Assembly: GCF_900538055.1 (NCBI RefSeq)
Contig: NZ_UZAC03000001.1
Coordinates: 744,001-808,000 of the forward strand
DNA: 64,000 bases
Direction of reading: 5' to 3'
From: Pasteuria penetrans
GTDB lineage: Bacteria > Bacillota > Bacilli > Thermoactinomycetales > Thermoactinomycetaceae
In this document: one piece after another, positions 9,324 to 19,699 of the stretch
Position numbering within the stretch: position 1 is the stretch's first letter
How the letters are laid out: each line of letters opens with the position of its first letter
Notes under the pieces: model-generated
Told to the model about the DNA's origin: nothing
Database searches by the model: none
What the model saw: only the letters and a program-made list of their open reading frames with translations
Program-made: the position numbers and the translations under genes

Positions 9324-10406
9324 TCAACTTTGGTTTTCTTTTTCAGATCCCAATTTTTTTTTGGTGAGTTGAACGACCTCATCCGTAAAAGAGGAGGTCG
9401 TTGCATTACCCCCGAGATCGGCCGTACGAATACCGGAATAGAGTGTTTCCCATATGGATTCGCGGATGGCTTGTGCTGCTTTCATAGCCTGTGGGTGGTT
9501 TGTATAAATGAGTATGGACGCACAGGCTAAAATCATTGCCATTGGATTGGCGATGTTTTTGCCCTCGAGAGCAGGGGCCGTACCGTGGGGGGCTTCTGCC
9601 ATGATGACTTTGGGTTGATGATTTTCATCTAGGGAGAGGAGGACGGATTCCGCACCGGCAAGGGAACCGAAGAGTTGCAGTACAAGATCACTAAGACAAT
9701 CTCCGTCCCGGTTTAGGGCCGGGATTACGAGTGGTTCCCCTCCTTGGTTGAGTAAGAGGGCGTAGGTGGCGTCAATCAATTGGGGTTCATAGGGAACATC
9801 GGGATAGCGGCGGCTGGCATGATCAAGTTCTTCCTTGAGTAAACCTTCATACACGGGACTGACTGTGTATTTAGGTCCTCCAAATACCTTGGCTCCTACC
9901 CGACGCGCGTGTTGGAAGGAGAACTCGGCAACGGAATGACAGGTGGTGCGATCGATGCGTTCGGTTCGATAGGCTATTTCGTCTCCATCCTCCGTCGTTC
10001 GCCATTCTTTGGCGCCATAAGCGTCCCCTACTGCCATCCGGACAACGGAAATCGGGGCGTGGGCACCCGCGGCGGGGACAGTGCCGGGAATCCGTTGACC
10101 TGTTCGTAGGATGACCTTCCCTTCTATGGCCTCCCGAAGCAATGCATTGGGGCTGCCGATGCTGGACGATTTTTCCGGTGTGATGGTGGCCGCTTTCAGT
10201 CCAAAGCCCGTTTTCTGCATGGCCTGGGCTGCGTCTCTTACGATTTGATTGTGGGTGGCCTTTCTATTTTCCAGGCTTAGGTTGAAGTGATGGAGTTTGA
10301 TGTCGTATCGAAGGAGGGTAGGATCGAGAATACGGAGTGCCTCTAGTAGTAATTCCTGTCCCGTTTGATCCCCTGCCATAACTACTAAATCAATGGAAGA
10401 ATGCAT
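9324..10406 (-). CDS. Isocitrate/isopropylmalate-family dehydrogenase (isocitrate dehydrogenase-like)
   Basis: 360 residues, start ATG 10406 after GGGGGG. The beta-decarboxylating dehydrogenase fold is clear: GLKAATITPE, SPNALLREAIEGKVILRTGQ, the metal-binding Asp region NRDGDCLSDL, and EAPHGTAPALEGKNIANPMA, which holds the cofactor loop. The KAATITPE and SPN blocks recall the type II, homodimeric NADP isocitrate dehydrogenases more than LeuB. The usual N-terminal GDGxG is GDQTG here. At 360 residues it is shorter than the Bacillus Icd (about 420). Substrate most likely isocitrate, giving 2-oxoglutarate, but isopropylmalate or tartrate cannot be excluded. It is divergent from aroA with a gap of about 300 bases. 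Confidence 0.75.
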   Translation of the reverse strand: MHSSIDLVVMAGDQTGQELLLEALRILDPTLLRYDIKLHHFNLSLENRKATHNQIVRDAAQAMQKTGFGLKAATITPEKSSSIGSPNALLREAIEGKVILRTGQRIPGTVPAAGAHAPISVVRMAVGDAYGAKEWRTTEDGDEIAYRTERIDRTTCHSVAEFSFQHARRVGAKVFGGPKYTVSPVYEGLLKEELDHASRRYPDVPYEPQLIDATYALLLNQGGEPLVIPALNRDGDCLSDLVLQLFGSLAGAESVLLSLDENHQPKVIMAEAPHGTAPALEGKNIANPMAMILACASILIYTNHPQAMKAAQAIRESIWETLYSGIRTADLGGNATTSSFTDEVVQLTKKKLGSEKENQS

Positions 10407-10708
10407 GTTTGACCCCCCATAAAGTCTATGGAATATTTAGAATACACATGGATTATCGGATTTACAATCCTCTCAGAGGTTACGGAGGGGACGGGCGAAT
10501 TATTGAACTTGACAAGGTAAGCGTTTATACTTGGGAGGTAGTTTCTGCCAGCCATCTAGATTGCATTGTAGCAGATCGAGGTGTGGTGGGTTCGCCGATT
10601 CTATTTCTTCTTCCTTGCTCAGGGGATAGAAGGCTTTTTCTCGTTCACACGGACGACGGATGGCCCAAGTGGCCCCCTTGGGGATCAAAAACGACTAGGA
10701 GGCGGAAT
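10407..10708. promoter_or_regulatory. Divergent intergenic region between the dehydrogenase and aroA
   Basis: The aroA frame stays open back to 10409, but the extra peptide has no family match and the AGGAGG site lies at 10698-10703, so these 300 bases are probably a two-way promoter and leader region. Confidence 0.4.
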
Positions 10709-11809
10709 GTGTTGAGCGTTGAGGTACCACGCGAGGATTTGCGCAAAAGAAAGCAGCAGTTGGATTCGCAGTTGCAGGCCCTATCCCAGGAGCGCGTCTC
10801 TCTTATGAAGGAATTAGAGAAGCTGTCGAATTTATCCCTCGCGGAAACTATGGTAAAGTCGACGAATCGATTCCCTACGGGAGGGGAGGGGGGGGATTGC
10901 AGCGTAGGTTCACCCATTTGTTTTTCTCCCAATCCCCTTGCCTCCCGGACGCATTTGAAGGGGGATTCGACTTTACGTGTTAGTCGTCAACACAGGGCTA
11001 CCGATACGGTGATACGAGTTGGAAAGCGTGGAATCCCCTTAGGGTGTGCGGGTGAGCCGCAGATTATAGCCGGTCCCTGTGCGGTAGAAACAGAGGAACA
11101 AATCTTTGCTGTCGCAGCTGCTTTAGAGGTTCATCACGTGCATTTTCTCCGGGGGGGTGCTTTTAAGCCGCGTACATCCCCCTATGATTTTCAAGGTTTA
11201 GGGGAGAAGGGTTGGTCTCTCCTACGTCAGGCTGCTGATGCCCATGGGCTTTGTGTGGTGAGCGAGGTTATGTGTCCCTACGATCTGGAGGCAGCGCTGC
11301 ACTATGTGGACGTTGTGCAAGTAGGTTCACGGAACATGCATAATTATGCTTTATTGAAATTATTGGGGGAGATTCGCAATCCGGTTCTTCTCAAGCGTGG
11401 TATGGCTGCCACATTACAGGAGTGGTTGTTAGCTGCTGAGTATATAGTGGCGCGTGGGAATCATCAGGTGGTTTTATGCGAGCGGGGGATTCGTACGTAT
11501 GAGACATCGACCCGTAATACGTTGGATATAGCGGCGATCCCTCTATTGAAGCAGGCTAGTCATTTACCGGTTGTCGTAGATGTAGCCCATGCAACGGGTT
11601 GTCCGGATATTTTTCTTCCCTGTTCCCGTGCCGCTTTGGCTGCTGGTGCGGATGGTATTATGCTCGAGGTTCACCCGGTGCCGGCTGATGCTTGTTCGGA
11701 TGCGCAACAGCAGATTGATTTGCCCCATTTCGCCTCTTTTGTAAAAGCTCTGCAAATGGGGTGGACAGGGCCCTATGGAGAAGGCAAAGAAGCCCATGAC
11801 CATATATAG
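10709..11809 (+). CDS. aroA: 3-deoxy-7-phosphoheptulonate synthase with chorismate-mutase-like N-terminus
   Basis: Condenses phosphoenolpyruvate and erythrose-4-phosphate to DAHP, the first step of the shikimate pathway. Start GTG 10709 is set by AGGAGG 6 bases upstream and gives 366 residues, close to the 358 of the Bacillus enzyme. Residues about 8-40 (REDLRKRKQQLDSQLQAL, MKELEKL) resemble the AroQ chorismate-mutase helix that mediates feedback control. The catalytic TIM barrel is well conserved: IAGPCAVE, LRGGAFKPRTSPYDFQGLG, SRNMHNYALLK, VLLKRGMAAT, CERGIRTYETSTRNTLD and VDVAHATG. The linker at residues 45-105 is longer and less conserved than usual. The gene overlaps ccpA by about 35 bases, the same order as in Bacillus. 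Confidence 0.92.
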   Translation: MLSVEVPREDLRKRKQQLDSQLQALSQERVSLMKELEKLSNLSLAETMVKSTNRFPTGGEGGDCSVGSPICFSPNPLASRTHLKGDSTLRVSRQHRATDTVIRVGKRGIPLGCAGEPQIIAGPCAVETEEQIFAVAAALEVHHVHFLRGGAFKPRTSPYDFQGLGEKGWSLLRQAADAHGLCVVSEVMCPYDLEAALHYVDVVQVGSRNMHNYALLKLLGEIRNPVLLKRGMAATLQEWLLAAEYIVARGNHQVVLCERGIRTYETSTRNTLDIAAIPLLKQASHLPVVVDVAHATGCPDIFLPCSRAALAAGADGIMLEVHPVPADACSDAQQQIDLPHFASFVKALQMGWTGPYGEGKEAHDHI

Positions 11810-12815
11810 TGTAGCTTGTGAAGCAGGTGTCTCTATGGCAACCGTTTCGCGTGTGGTGAATGACAACCCGAATGTGAAATCAACCACGCGCCGTAAGGTC
11901 CTGGAAGCCATTCGAAGGCTTGATTATCGTCCCAATGCGGTGGCGAGGGGCTTGGCAAGGAAGAAGACGACCCTTGTAGGTATGGTGTTGCCTGATATCT
12001 CCCAGGTTGCTTATGCAGAGTTGGCAAGGGGTGTTGAGGATGTTGCTGCGATGTATGGCTATGGCATCCTATTGAGTAGTGCGGATACTTGTTCGGAACG
12101 GGAGATTCATTCCATTGGTGTGTTGCGTGAGCGGCGCGTGGATGGTGTTCTTTTTTTGGGCGGGAGTATTACCCCTGCTCATCGTTCGCTTTTCTCCATT
12201 ATGGACGTACCTGTGGTCTTGATGGCCATGTATGATAGCATGGATTTGTTACCCCATGTGGCTGCGGACGGATTGAAAATTTCTCGTGAGGCTACTGAGA
12301 TTCTCTTGGAAGAGGGACATCGTCAGGTAGGATTTCTGGGGGCGACGGCCGAAGGCATTTTCCCGCAAGAACAGGGATATAGGGAGGCTCTGCGCGCTCT
12401 TGGCCGGGTTCCGCATGGGATGTGGATACGTAGGGCATGTGGCGCTAATTATGCAGCGGGGTATCGGGCGATGCAAGAGCTCCTACGGTCTTGTCCATCC
12501 CTATCGGCGGCCGTGGTTGCCAACGACACATTGTCCGCGGGTGCTTTGCATGCTGTTTTGGATTTAGGGCGCAGTTTGCCCGAGGATTTTTCCCTCATTG
12601 GCTTGGGCGACCCTCTCCTTACGCACCAGTTGCGGCCCTTGTTGAGTTCCGTAGGTGTTTCGCTCTATGATGTTGGGGCTGTTGCAATGCGGTTATTGAT
12701 GGGGTACATGAGCAAGGAGAACATGGGGGAGAAATCTGTTATCCTTCCCCATCGAGTTGCTTTGCGTGGTTCAACGCGCTTACGTACATGGACGCCTTCG
12801 ATTTATATTGACTGA
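11775..12815 (+). CDS. ccpA: LacI-family catabolite control protein, CcpA-like
   Basis: Transcription factor that binds cre operators with HPr(Ser-P) as co-repressor in Firmicutes. N-terminal helix-turn-helix TIYSVACEAGVSMATVSRVVN and hinge YRPNAVARGLARKKTTLVGMVLPDIS are diagnostic of CcpA, followed by a periplasmic-binding-type effector domain and the end YDVGAVAMRLLMGYM, as in Bacillus CcpA. Synteny with aroA supports the call. ATG 11775 gives 346 residues; ATG 11796, with GGAGAAGG upstream, gives 339, closer to the usual 334. Either way it overlaps the end of aroA, suggesting translational coupling. The effector domain is fairly diverged, so HPr recognition is not certain. Confidence 0.88.
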   Translation: MEKAKKPMTIYSVACEAGVSMATVSRVVNDNPNVKSTTRRKVLEAIRRLDYRPNAVARGLARKKTTLVGMVLPDISQVAYAELARGVEDVAAMYGYGILLSSADTCSEREIHSIGVLRERRVDGVLFLGGSITPAHRSLFSIMDVPVVLMAMYDSMDLLPHVAADGLKISREATEILLEEGHRQVGFLGATAEGIFPQEQGYREALRALGRVPHGMWIRRACGANYAAGYRAMQELLRSCPSLSAAVVANDTLSAGALHAVLDLGRSLPEDFSLIGLGDPLLTHQLRPLLSSVGVSLYDVGAVAMRLLMGYMSKENMGEKSVILPHRVALRGSTRLRTWTPSIYID

Positions 12816-14487
12816 ATATTAAAAAAATATCGATACCCTCTCGAGGACCTTTCTCCTGTTTCTTTCTAGTTTTTTTTAGGTGGATTTTATTCCCAGCCGT
12901 ACAATCTATATGATATAGTTGGAGAGTATATAGTCATGATCTCCGTTTCATCAGATGATTTTTCCTATCGTTGCTTTAGGGTGACATGAACCGGGGTTTT
13001 CCAACCATAGTCTAGGGGTTCAAGGGGGTTTCTTTTATGATCATAGTTTGTCCCCCCCCTTGATTGGGGGAGTAATGGGTAGATTAGATCAGGAATGTTA
13101 TGAGGATGTAAATGATCTGTAGTAATGTAGGGGGACTACTTTGTGGGGATCAAGGGGCGTTTTTTGCCGAATTTCCATATCTTAAAGATATGTAGTTTGG
13201 GACGGCCACATTCAATAGCGTTGTTCTGGGGGACAGGTTCCTGGTGCAAGTATATTGCGATGATGTTTTGGGTTGCATACCGGGCCTGATCTGAAGGGTA
13301 CTCTCGTGGGGGTAGATTTTTCATCTACTATGGGCTTAAGGTCGTATGTGGGTTGCGGGTGGAAATAGTAAGTAGAGGGGCTAATGCACCGGTGTTGGTG
13401 CAAAATAATGGCAGCGGCAACAATCATGGTCCCAACCATGCTTACTTCTCATTCTCTAATACCTAAATTGAAAAAATTAAAAATAAAATAATTTATCAGG
13501 TAAATTTGGATCGAGGGAATGGTTTTGTTTTTTGCACTAGCACCCCATGTACTGTCCTGTTCGTGATTCATTCACTTTTTCCAGCCCCCGCTGATGGGGA
13601 TTTCATAGGTGTTCCCCCTGTGATGACGGGGGGATTAAGGATCGGTTTCGTATGGTGGTGTAGGTCCCATTCCTTTTTCCACTGGAGGGAAATTCTACTC
13701 ACCTTTTTTCTTCCGTGCTTGTTAGGACATGGGGTATTATGTTGGAATTTTTCTCTTATTTTTAGTGAGGGTGGTTGTGATGGTCCTATATTGTGCCCAC
13801 CTGCGCAACCCCATTTCCTTACCCTGGTCGCAAGAATATACAATACAGTTGGTTGTGATACACTACTGGAAGACGAAAGGTTTACATATATTCCTTTGTG
13901 TGGTAAGGATTCTGTTCGTATGGTTTGGACTAGCCTCGTTTGTATTTCACAGAATGTTGGTCCGATGTTCGTAGGGCAAGAGGTTTTCCTGTTGTATGTG
14001 GGTTCTGGTCCCTATTTGACCCCCCCTTTTTGACTTTGGTTTGCAGATATTGTGGGGGGGTATTCCTGGTCCTGTGGGGGTGGCTTTCCGTTTGTTTATG
14101 GGGTTGTTGGACGATTTTGTTCCCGGCGGGAGGATTATAGGGCGTTTTCCCCCTGGGGTTTGTGTAGAGGTTATTGATGTTCTGGGAGATTTGTTCAGTG
14201 CTCGTTCCTATGTTTCCCCTATGGGGTGAGGTTTTGAGGTTGCATTGGGTGATGTAAACTTCTATTTCCGTTATGTTGGAGTGTATAACGGCTGGTTGTT
14301 GTTTGTTTGATGGCAGGAGAATACCCTCGTTGGAACGTTTTCCTGGGATACGCGGCGGGAAGGCTTTGCTGGTGGATATCGTTTTTCACTGTGGGATTCG
14401 GGATTCATTTCCGAAGCACTGTGTATGGGGTTAGGGGTGGGTTTCCTGGTTTGATTACCTAAAGAGAGAGAGGATGGTTTTTTCTTT
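12816..14487. other. Long gene-poor region
   Basis: About 1.7 kb without a supportable gene. Frames such as 13506-14033 are Cys/Phe/Trp-rich, lack ribosome sites and show no family features; the G- and T-rich plus strand may be decayed coding DNA. Confidence 0.4.
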
Positions 14488-15039
14488 ATGGAGATATGTA
14501 CCTCAATTGATAGTTTGCAGGCGGCCCAGCGGAACTGGGTTGAGAGAGCAGGAGGATCCATACGGGCGGGGTTTATACCTACCATAGGTAAATTGCATGT
14601 GGGGTACCGATCGGTGGTGGAACAGGCGCGGCGGGAAAATGAATGTGTGGTTTTGTCTGTTTTCGCTAGTCCAGATCGCTTTGGATCGATGGAGGAGTAT
14701 CGGCGTCATTCCTATGATATAGAAAAGGATCAGGGGGAGGCCCTGAGGGTGGGTGTGGACATTTTTTTTGCCCCTGCAGTGGAGGAGCTGTATACGAATT
14801 CCCATTCCACACGTGTGATGGTGGATCCTGTGGCAGAGGATGGGCGTGATGACTTCAGGGGGCGTTTTGATGGGGTGGCGACAGAGGTTTTGAAATTGTG
14901 TCAGCTGGTTCGACCTCATACCCTCTACTGGGAGTGTGATGATTCGCAACAGATGGAGGTCATCCGACAGATGGTGGAGGATCTATATTTACCCATTCGT
15001 TTGGTAGGGGTTCCGGCGGTATGTGGGATGGATCTGTAA
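14488..15039 (+). CDS. Truncated PanC-like protein (degenerate paralogue)
   Basis: 183 residues matching the first two thirds of pantothenate synthetase and of the full-length copy downstream: GFIPTIGKLHVGY corresponds to the family motif GFVPTMGxLHxGH, VVLSVFASP to VVLSVFVNP, and FDGVATEVLKLCQLVRP to the mid-domain. The second His of the HxGH motif is Tyr, and the whole C-terminal domain with the SSRN-type loop is missing, so pantoate-beta-alanine ligase activity is unlikely. The frame is nevertheless intact, which may mean recent truncation or a new role. Start ATG 14488 after GAGAGAGGA. It lies about 320 bases before its paralogue. Confidence 0.7.
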   Translation: MEICTSIDSLQAAQRNWVERAGGSIRAGFIPTIGKLHVGYRSVVEQARRENECVVLSVFASPDRFGSMEEYRRHSYDIEKDQGEALRVGVDIFFAPAVEELYTNSHSTRVMVDPVAEDGRDDFRGRFDGVATEVLKLCQLVRPHTLYWECDDSQQMEVIRQMVEDLYLPIRLVGVPAVCGMDL

Positions 15040-15359
15040 AGTCCATACTTTTCCTTCTTGTTGAGGAAATGGCATCGTCTTTTTCATGGGGGTTTTTCCG
15101 GAGGGTTACAGGGGAGTGAATCTGAGGCTCATTTGATCTTTTGCTGGTATACCCTAGTCTTTCCAAAAGTTGGTTCTGCTGATGATTCATTTTTATAGGG
15201 GATCGTTGTTTCCTTTGTTACTGGAGTAGAGTAGGAGGGTTGTATATGAACGGGGAGAAGGAGAGAAGGCCCTCAGAAAAGTTTTTGGGTTCCAGGGGGG
15301 GGACCTTGGTTATCCCTCGTAATTCGGACCAACAGGACGATTTTTGGGGAGAGTTACCT

Positions 15360-16283
15360 ATGAGGACATGTACAACGGTTGCCACCCTACGGTCCATCCG
15401 ACGGTCCTGGGTTGATGAGGCGGGAGGCCCTATACGTGTGGGTTTTGTGCCTACCATGGGCGGATTGCATTCCGGGCATCAGCGTATGTTGGAGCAGGCA
15501 CGTCATGAAAATGATCGTGTGGTTCTGTCTGTGTTTGTCAATCCCATGCAATTTGTATCGGACGAAGATTATGAGCATTACCCGAAGGACTGGGCGGGGG
15601 ATCAAGGAAAGGCCCGTGAGGCGGGTGCAGACCTCCTTTTTGCTCCAACAGTGGGGGAGTTTTATCCGATTTCGTTGTATTCCACTTGTGTGGGTGTGGA
15701 CCGGGTTGTCCATTCTACGCAGAGCACCTATTTTGGAGAGTATCCCTGGTTTGTCAATGGAGTGGCAACAGCTATTTTTAAATTTTGTCAACTTGTACAG
15801 CCCTATTCTATTTACTTAGAGCGTAGGGACGTGCGGCAGTTAGCTACCGTAGAACGGATGTTCAGAGATTTGCATATGCCCATACGCGTGGTGAAGACCC
15901 CGGTGATGCGTGAGCACGATGGTTTAGCTTGCGGTTCCCGGAATTGTGAGCTCACGGCGAAGGAGAGGCAAAGGGCGTCTGTTTTTTACGGGGTTTTATT
16001 GGGCCTTATAGGCAATCTGTTGGGTAGTTCATCCTCTCATTTTCGTGATATGGATCCTCAACAGGCTGTGGAAACTATGGAACGGGACTGCCAATCTGCA
16101 TTGGAACAAAGATCGTTTGTCGTGAAGTGTGTTGCTTTGCGTACCTACCCGGAGTTAGAGGTGCCCCATGATTTGTCCGTTCGTCCCCTAGTATTTTTTG
16201 CGACGGTTTCTCTCGGATCAACCTATTTGATGGACAGTATTTGGATCACAGAGGGGGGTCTGGACACTGGGGAAATATTGTAA
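15360..16283 (+). CDS. panC: Pantothenate synthetase (pantoate-beta-alanine ligase), divergent
   Basis: Joins pantoate and beta-alanine with ATP hydrolysis to AMP. ATG 15360, with GGGGAGAG upstream, gives 307 residues; the frame is open to 15240. Motifs: GFVPTMGGLHSGH (ATP-binding HIGH-like), VVLSVFVNPMQF, FVNGVATAIFKFCQLVQP, MPIRVVKTPVMREHDGLACGSRNCEL, which holds the SRN loop. Oddities: the usual GEKDxQQ segment reads LERRDVRQ and MSSRN reads CGSRN, so activity may be altered. No panB or panD lies nearby, unlike the common panBCD operon. Tandem duplication with 14488-15039. Confidence 0.75.
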   Translation: MRTCTTVATLRSIRRSWVDEAGGPIRVGFVPTMGGLHSGHQRMLEQARHENDRVVLSVFVNPMQFVSDEDYEHYPKDWAGDQGKAREAGADLLFAPTVGEFYPISLYSTCVGVDRVVHSTQSTYFGEYPWFVNGVATAIFKFCQLVQPYSIYLERRDVRQLATVERMFRDLHMPIRVVKTPVMREHDGLACGSRNCELTAKERQRASVFYGVLLGLIGNLLGSSSSHFRDMDPQQAVETMERDCQSALEQRSFVVKCVALRTYPELEVPHDLSVRPLVFFATVSLGSTYLMDSIWITEGGLDTGEIL

Positions 16284-16733
16284 GGGTATCGGGTTGATGC
16301 AATCACAGTGGAAAGGGGGTGTTCCTTCTAGTGGGGGGTTTTCTAGAGCATACATGAGGGGTGCGTTTGTGGTTTCCTGTTTGTTATGATGGACGGGGGC
16401 TATAAGGTATGGGTAGTTTTTTACATAGTCTTCGCGGGTATCATTCGTTTCTGCAGGGGTGATTCATTTTTAGGCAGGTAGTCCGAGGGTTTTTAATCGA
16501 GAGTGTTGGAAATGTGTGCCCTGTTGTTGTCCGATATTTTTGAATTGAACATGAGTAGTTGCCCGATGCGATATTTGTTGTGATGGGTGGATGGGCTTGA
16601 GCGGCGAGGGTTCCCTTTCTTTTTTGTTTTGATTCCTATCATAAAAATTATCATTTCATTATGTTTTATTTGTTTCAAGGGGTGAGTTCGGGTGGATAGA
16701 TAGGATCGATTTTTCTTTTTTTTGTTTTGGATG
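16284..16733. other. Convergent intergenic region
   Basis: 450 bases between panC and the PBP gene with no supportable gene; ends with the shared terminator. Confidence 0.4.
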
Positions 16734-16767
16734 CAAAAACCTGCCCTCAAAGGGGGCAGGTTTTTGT
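16734..16767. terminator. Bidirectional terminator between panC and the PBP gene
   Basis: AAAAACCTGCCC and GGGCAGGTTTTT form a 12-bp stem with A and T runs on both sides, serving both convergent genes. Confidence 0.9.
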
Positions 16768-16770
16768 GCA

Positions 16771-18909
16771 TCAGGGGGGTTCAAAGGGGGACATTTCATC
16801 ATTCTGTTCCATCCATTCCGGCCATCGATTCCCGGAAGGCGAAAGGGTGGGATCCTGGGATTGGATGGTTTGAAAAAGCTGTACAAAGGCTTGCATGGCT
16901 CGCGTATGTCCGGCAGAGGTCACATTAAGAGGATAACCGCTCCAGACCCCTAACGTGATTTCGGGTGTACAACCAATGAACCATAGATTGGTTTCTGAAT
17001 TAGTGGTACCCGTTTTGCCCGCGATGTGGAATTCCCCTAGGGGTATGCCAATGGTTCGGAGTCCTGTACCTCCTTCTTCGTTTACTACGGATAGCATCAT
17101 TTGAATGAGTTGTCGGGCTGTTAAAGGGGAGAAAACGGGTACGGTGGGAACATCCTTCTTAAAGTTGAAAATCTCCTGACCGTGAAGGTTCACAATGCTA
17201 TGGATGAGATGGGGCCGTTGAAATGTTCCATGGTTGGCTATAGTTGCATAGGCACCTGTCATTTCACTGACGGTGAAGCCGTGGGTCAGTCCTCCCAGAA
17301 CAGAGGCCTCACCGTCCCGGGGAGCAAGGCTCATGTTCATTTTCTTTAGGTATTCGTTTGCTTTCTTTTTTCCTACCATTTTGAACACACGGACGGCTGG
17401 AATATTCCTTGATTCGCGTAGGGCTTGGATGATGGGAATGGGTCCCTCAAACCTGTCGTCATAGTTCCTATAGAAATTGTTGTTGGACGAGTCTGTTTTT
17501 TGGAGTGGGGTATCATCGATAATGGAGTCGATGGAGATCATGTGTAGATCAATGGCTGGTCCGTAAGCGAGGGGCACCTTCATGGAGGAGCCTGGTTGTC
17601 TAGGTACGTATAGTGCATAGTTCTGCAGGTCATTTCCACTGTATTCGTTGCTGGTGGCAAATGCAAGAATACTTCCCGTTTTATTATCAATGAGTGTACT
17701 ACCAAGTTTTTCCTTTAAGGTACGGTTTTTGAATTTTGTTGTCGCAGCGGGGAAATTTTGTGCTGCTTCGTTGAGACTATTATGAAGATCCTTATCCAGG
17801 GTTGTGTAGATTCGGTAACCACCCTGCGTGATCTTTTGGTGGAGATTTTTACGGTTTAGGTTTTTGGTAGACGGTAAGCTGTTGAGGATGCGAATTGCCT
17901 CATTTTGTACTGCCTCGATGATGAAAGGGTAGTGGGGTGAGGCAGGGGGGTCTGGTTGTTTTTGAGCAACGAGGTTCCCGATATCGAAGTTCAGTGCTTC
18001 CTGGTATTGTTGCTTTGTGATGGTGTGATTATCGAGCATAGCCTCTAGGACGTGACGCATTCTTCCTAGTCCTGCCGACAAATGCCCTACCGATAAATTT
18101 TCTGAGTCATTTAGGGGGTTATACCGGTTGGGGCTTTGAACCATACCGACAAGATAGGCGGCAGGAGCCAGTGGGAGTTGGTCTACGGGGATACCGAAGA
18201 TATCCTTGGCCCCTGCTGCAAACCCATAAATGTGTTTTTTGTTGAGATTTTTGCCCAAATAAATACTATTGCAGTAGAGTAGCATAATCTCCTTTTTCGT
18301 AAAGTATCTCTCCAAACGTGCTGCTGTCAGAATTTCTGTTGCTTTGCGGTTGATCGTTTTTTTCCTGTTTTCCAGGATTGTATTTTTGATTATCTGTTGG
18401 GTTACAGTACTTCCGCCGGATATATTGTTTTTCATTCCCGGGAGGGAGAAGGGGAGATGTAGGAGATTGGTTAGGAGGGAATTCAGATACTGATAGGTGG
18501 CCCGAGTGATGGAACTGAGGACAAAGCCGCTGTGGATATAAAAATCCCGATCCTCTGTGGATAGGATTGCAGAGTGAACGTAGGGGGACATATCGTTGAT
18601 TTCCCAGAGCATTTCCCTATGATCGGGGTTGACCAGGACATCGATCTTCTCAGGTTCCCGTTGATTTTTTGAACGGAAGAAGGCGTAGCTTGTTTGTGAC
18701 CAATTGGAAAACCGTTGATCGAAGTCCTCACGACTCCAGGCGTTGTTTTGGGAGGTAATGGCTACTATAGCTCCGATGACGGTTCCTACTCCCCCCATGA
18801 CCATAATAAAGAGGGGGATGATCATATAAGTGATCCAACGCAGCCAGCGCCCGTAACGAGAGGGGATCCTTTCCTTTTTTTTGGTTTTGTTGTGTATATC
18901 TCTGGTCAT
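16771..18909 (-). CDS. Class A penicillin-binding protein (transglycosylase/transpeptidase)
   Basis: 712-residue cell-wall synthase anchored by one N-terminal helix (residues about 27-52, ITYMIIPLFIMVMGGVGTV). The glycosyltransferase domain shows STEDRDFYIHSG near 115, GGSTVTQQIIKN near 165, and RKATEILTAARLE. The transpeptidase domain has the active-site Ser in PGSSMK near 437, SRN in RESRNIPA near 497, and KTGTTN near 630. It thus polymerises lipid II and cross-links the glycan, like PBP1a/PbpG. Only 712 residues, without the long C-terminal extension of Bacillus PonA. The start ATG 18909 follows AAAGGGGT. Downstream terminator shared with panC. Confidence 0.92.
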   Translation of the reverse strand: MTRDIHNKTKKKERIPSRYGRWLRWITYMIIPLFIMVMGGVGTVIGAIVAITSQNNAWSREDFDQRFSNWSQTSYAFFRSKNQREPEKIDVLVNPDHREMLWEINDMSPYVHSAILSTEDRDFYIHSGFVLSSITRATYQYLNSLLTNLLHLPFSLPGMKNNISGGSTVTQQIIKNTILENRKKTINRKATEILTAARLERYFTKKEIMLLYCNSIYLGKNLNKKHIYGFAAGAKDIFGIPVDQLPLAPAAYLVGMVQSPNRYNPLNDSENLSVGHLSAGLGRMRHVLEAMLDNHTITKQQYQEALNFDIGNLVAQKQPDPPASPHYPFIIEAVQNEAIRILNSLPSTKNLNRKNLHQKITQGGYRIYTTLDKDLHNSLNEAAQNFPAATTKFKNRTLKEKLGSTLIDNKTGSILAFATSNEYSGNDLQNYALYVPRQPGSSMKVPLAYGPAIDLHMISIDSIIDDTPLQKTDSSNNNFYRNYDDRFEGPIPIIQALRESRNIPAVRVFKMVGKKKANEYLKKMNMSLAPRDGEASVLGGLTHGFTVSEMTGAYATIANHGTFQRPHLIHSIVNLHGQEIFNFKKDVPTVPVFSPLTARQLIQMMLSVVNEEGGTGLRTIGIPLGEFHIAGKTGTTNSETNLWFIGCTPEITLGVWSGYPLNVTSAGHTRAMQAFVQLFQTIQSQDPTLSPSGNRWPEWMEQNDEMSPFEPP

Positions 18910-19699
18910 GACTTTCTTCTACCCCTTTGAGGTTTCCAGCCGAGACTATTTTTGTTATGGGAAGGACGGTAGTGGAAAGGTCCCCACCGCATTGTTTTTC
19001 TTGATATGGTTTTATCTTGCCCCAATGACAATCGATTTTACACATTGGGAGAAGAGGAAAGAAAAATATGCTTCCAAGGGTTAGTTTGAGAGTGTAGGAA
19101 TTTTTAGGGTGATGTCCCACTTTGCGCTGTGGGGGTTCAGAGTTCCTAAAAATATTCCACGGAATCTTGATTGGGTACAGGGTAATCTCAATTTTAGAAA
19201 AATCGGGAGGTCCGTCCTATTGTTGTTGCCTTTATTGGACCCTATGCGATCCTATCGTTTCTCCCACTCTGATTACGATCCGTTTTCTAATCCAAGGGTG
19301 TGTTGCGAAATAGCTCTGTCCTCCCAATCCACCCAATACCTACCATCCCAGCGGTTCCAGGGGGTTCCCCCTCACTTTCTCATGTCTGGTCTAGTACATA
19401 GTTGAAAAGCGTATGGATGGGGCATTCCTTACAGGAAATTGCACAGTTTCTAAATGATAAAATTATGATAAAATATCATAATAAAATTAAATATGTATCC
19501 CCCATTGAGACACCAATTACCGACGCCCGTGGTAATCGATGTCTCAATGGGGGACCGGTGCCGTGGGCGAAGATTTTTGAAAACCTGGTCTCAGGTGCCC
19601 AATGTTTCGGGGGGAACCTGTATTCAACAACATAAAGAATCCCCCAGGCATGATCCCATCTGTGTCCTATCACTATGTAAATGGCTACTTTTTTTCCTT
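18910..19699. other. Gene-poor region upstream of the PBP gene
   Basis: No supportable gene. Bases 19409-19450 (GGGCATTCCTTACAGGAAATTGCACAG) are a diverged copy of the end of the 2.9-kb long-TIR element. Confidence 0.4.

Noticed and set aside
10409-10708. N-terminal extension of aroA
   Set aside because: AGGAGG before GTG 10709 and the expected family length place the start there; the extra 100 residues have no domain character.
13506-14229. Overlapping hydrophobic frames as a membrane protein
   Set aside because: No ribosome site, odd composition and three overlapping frames of similar quality; cannot be supported.
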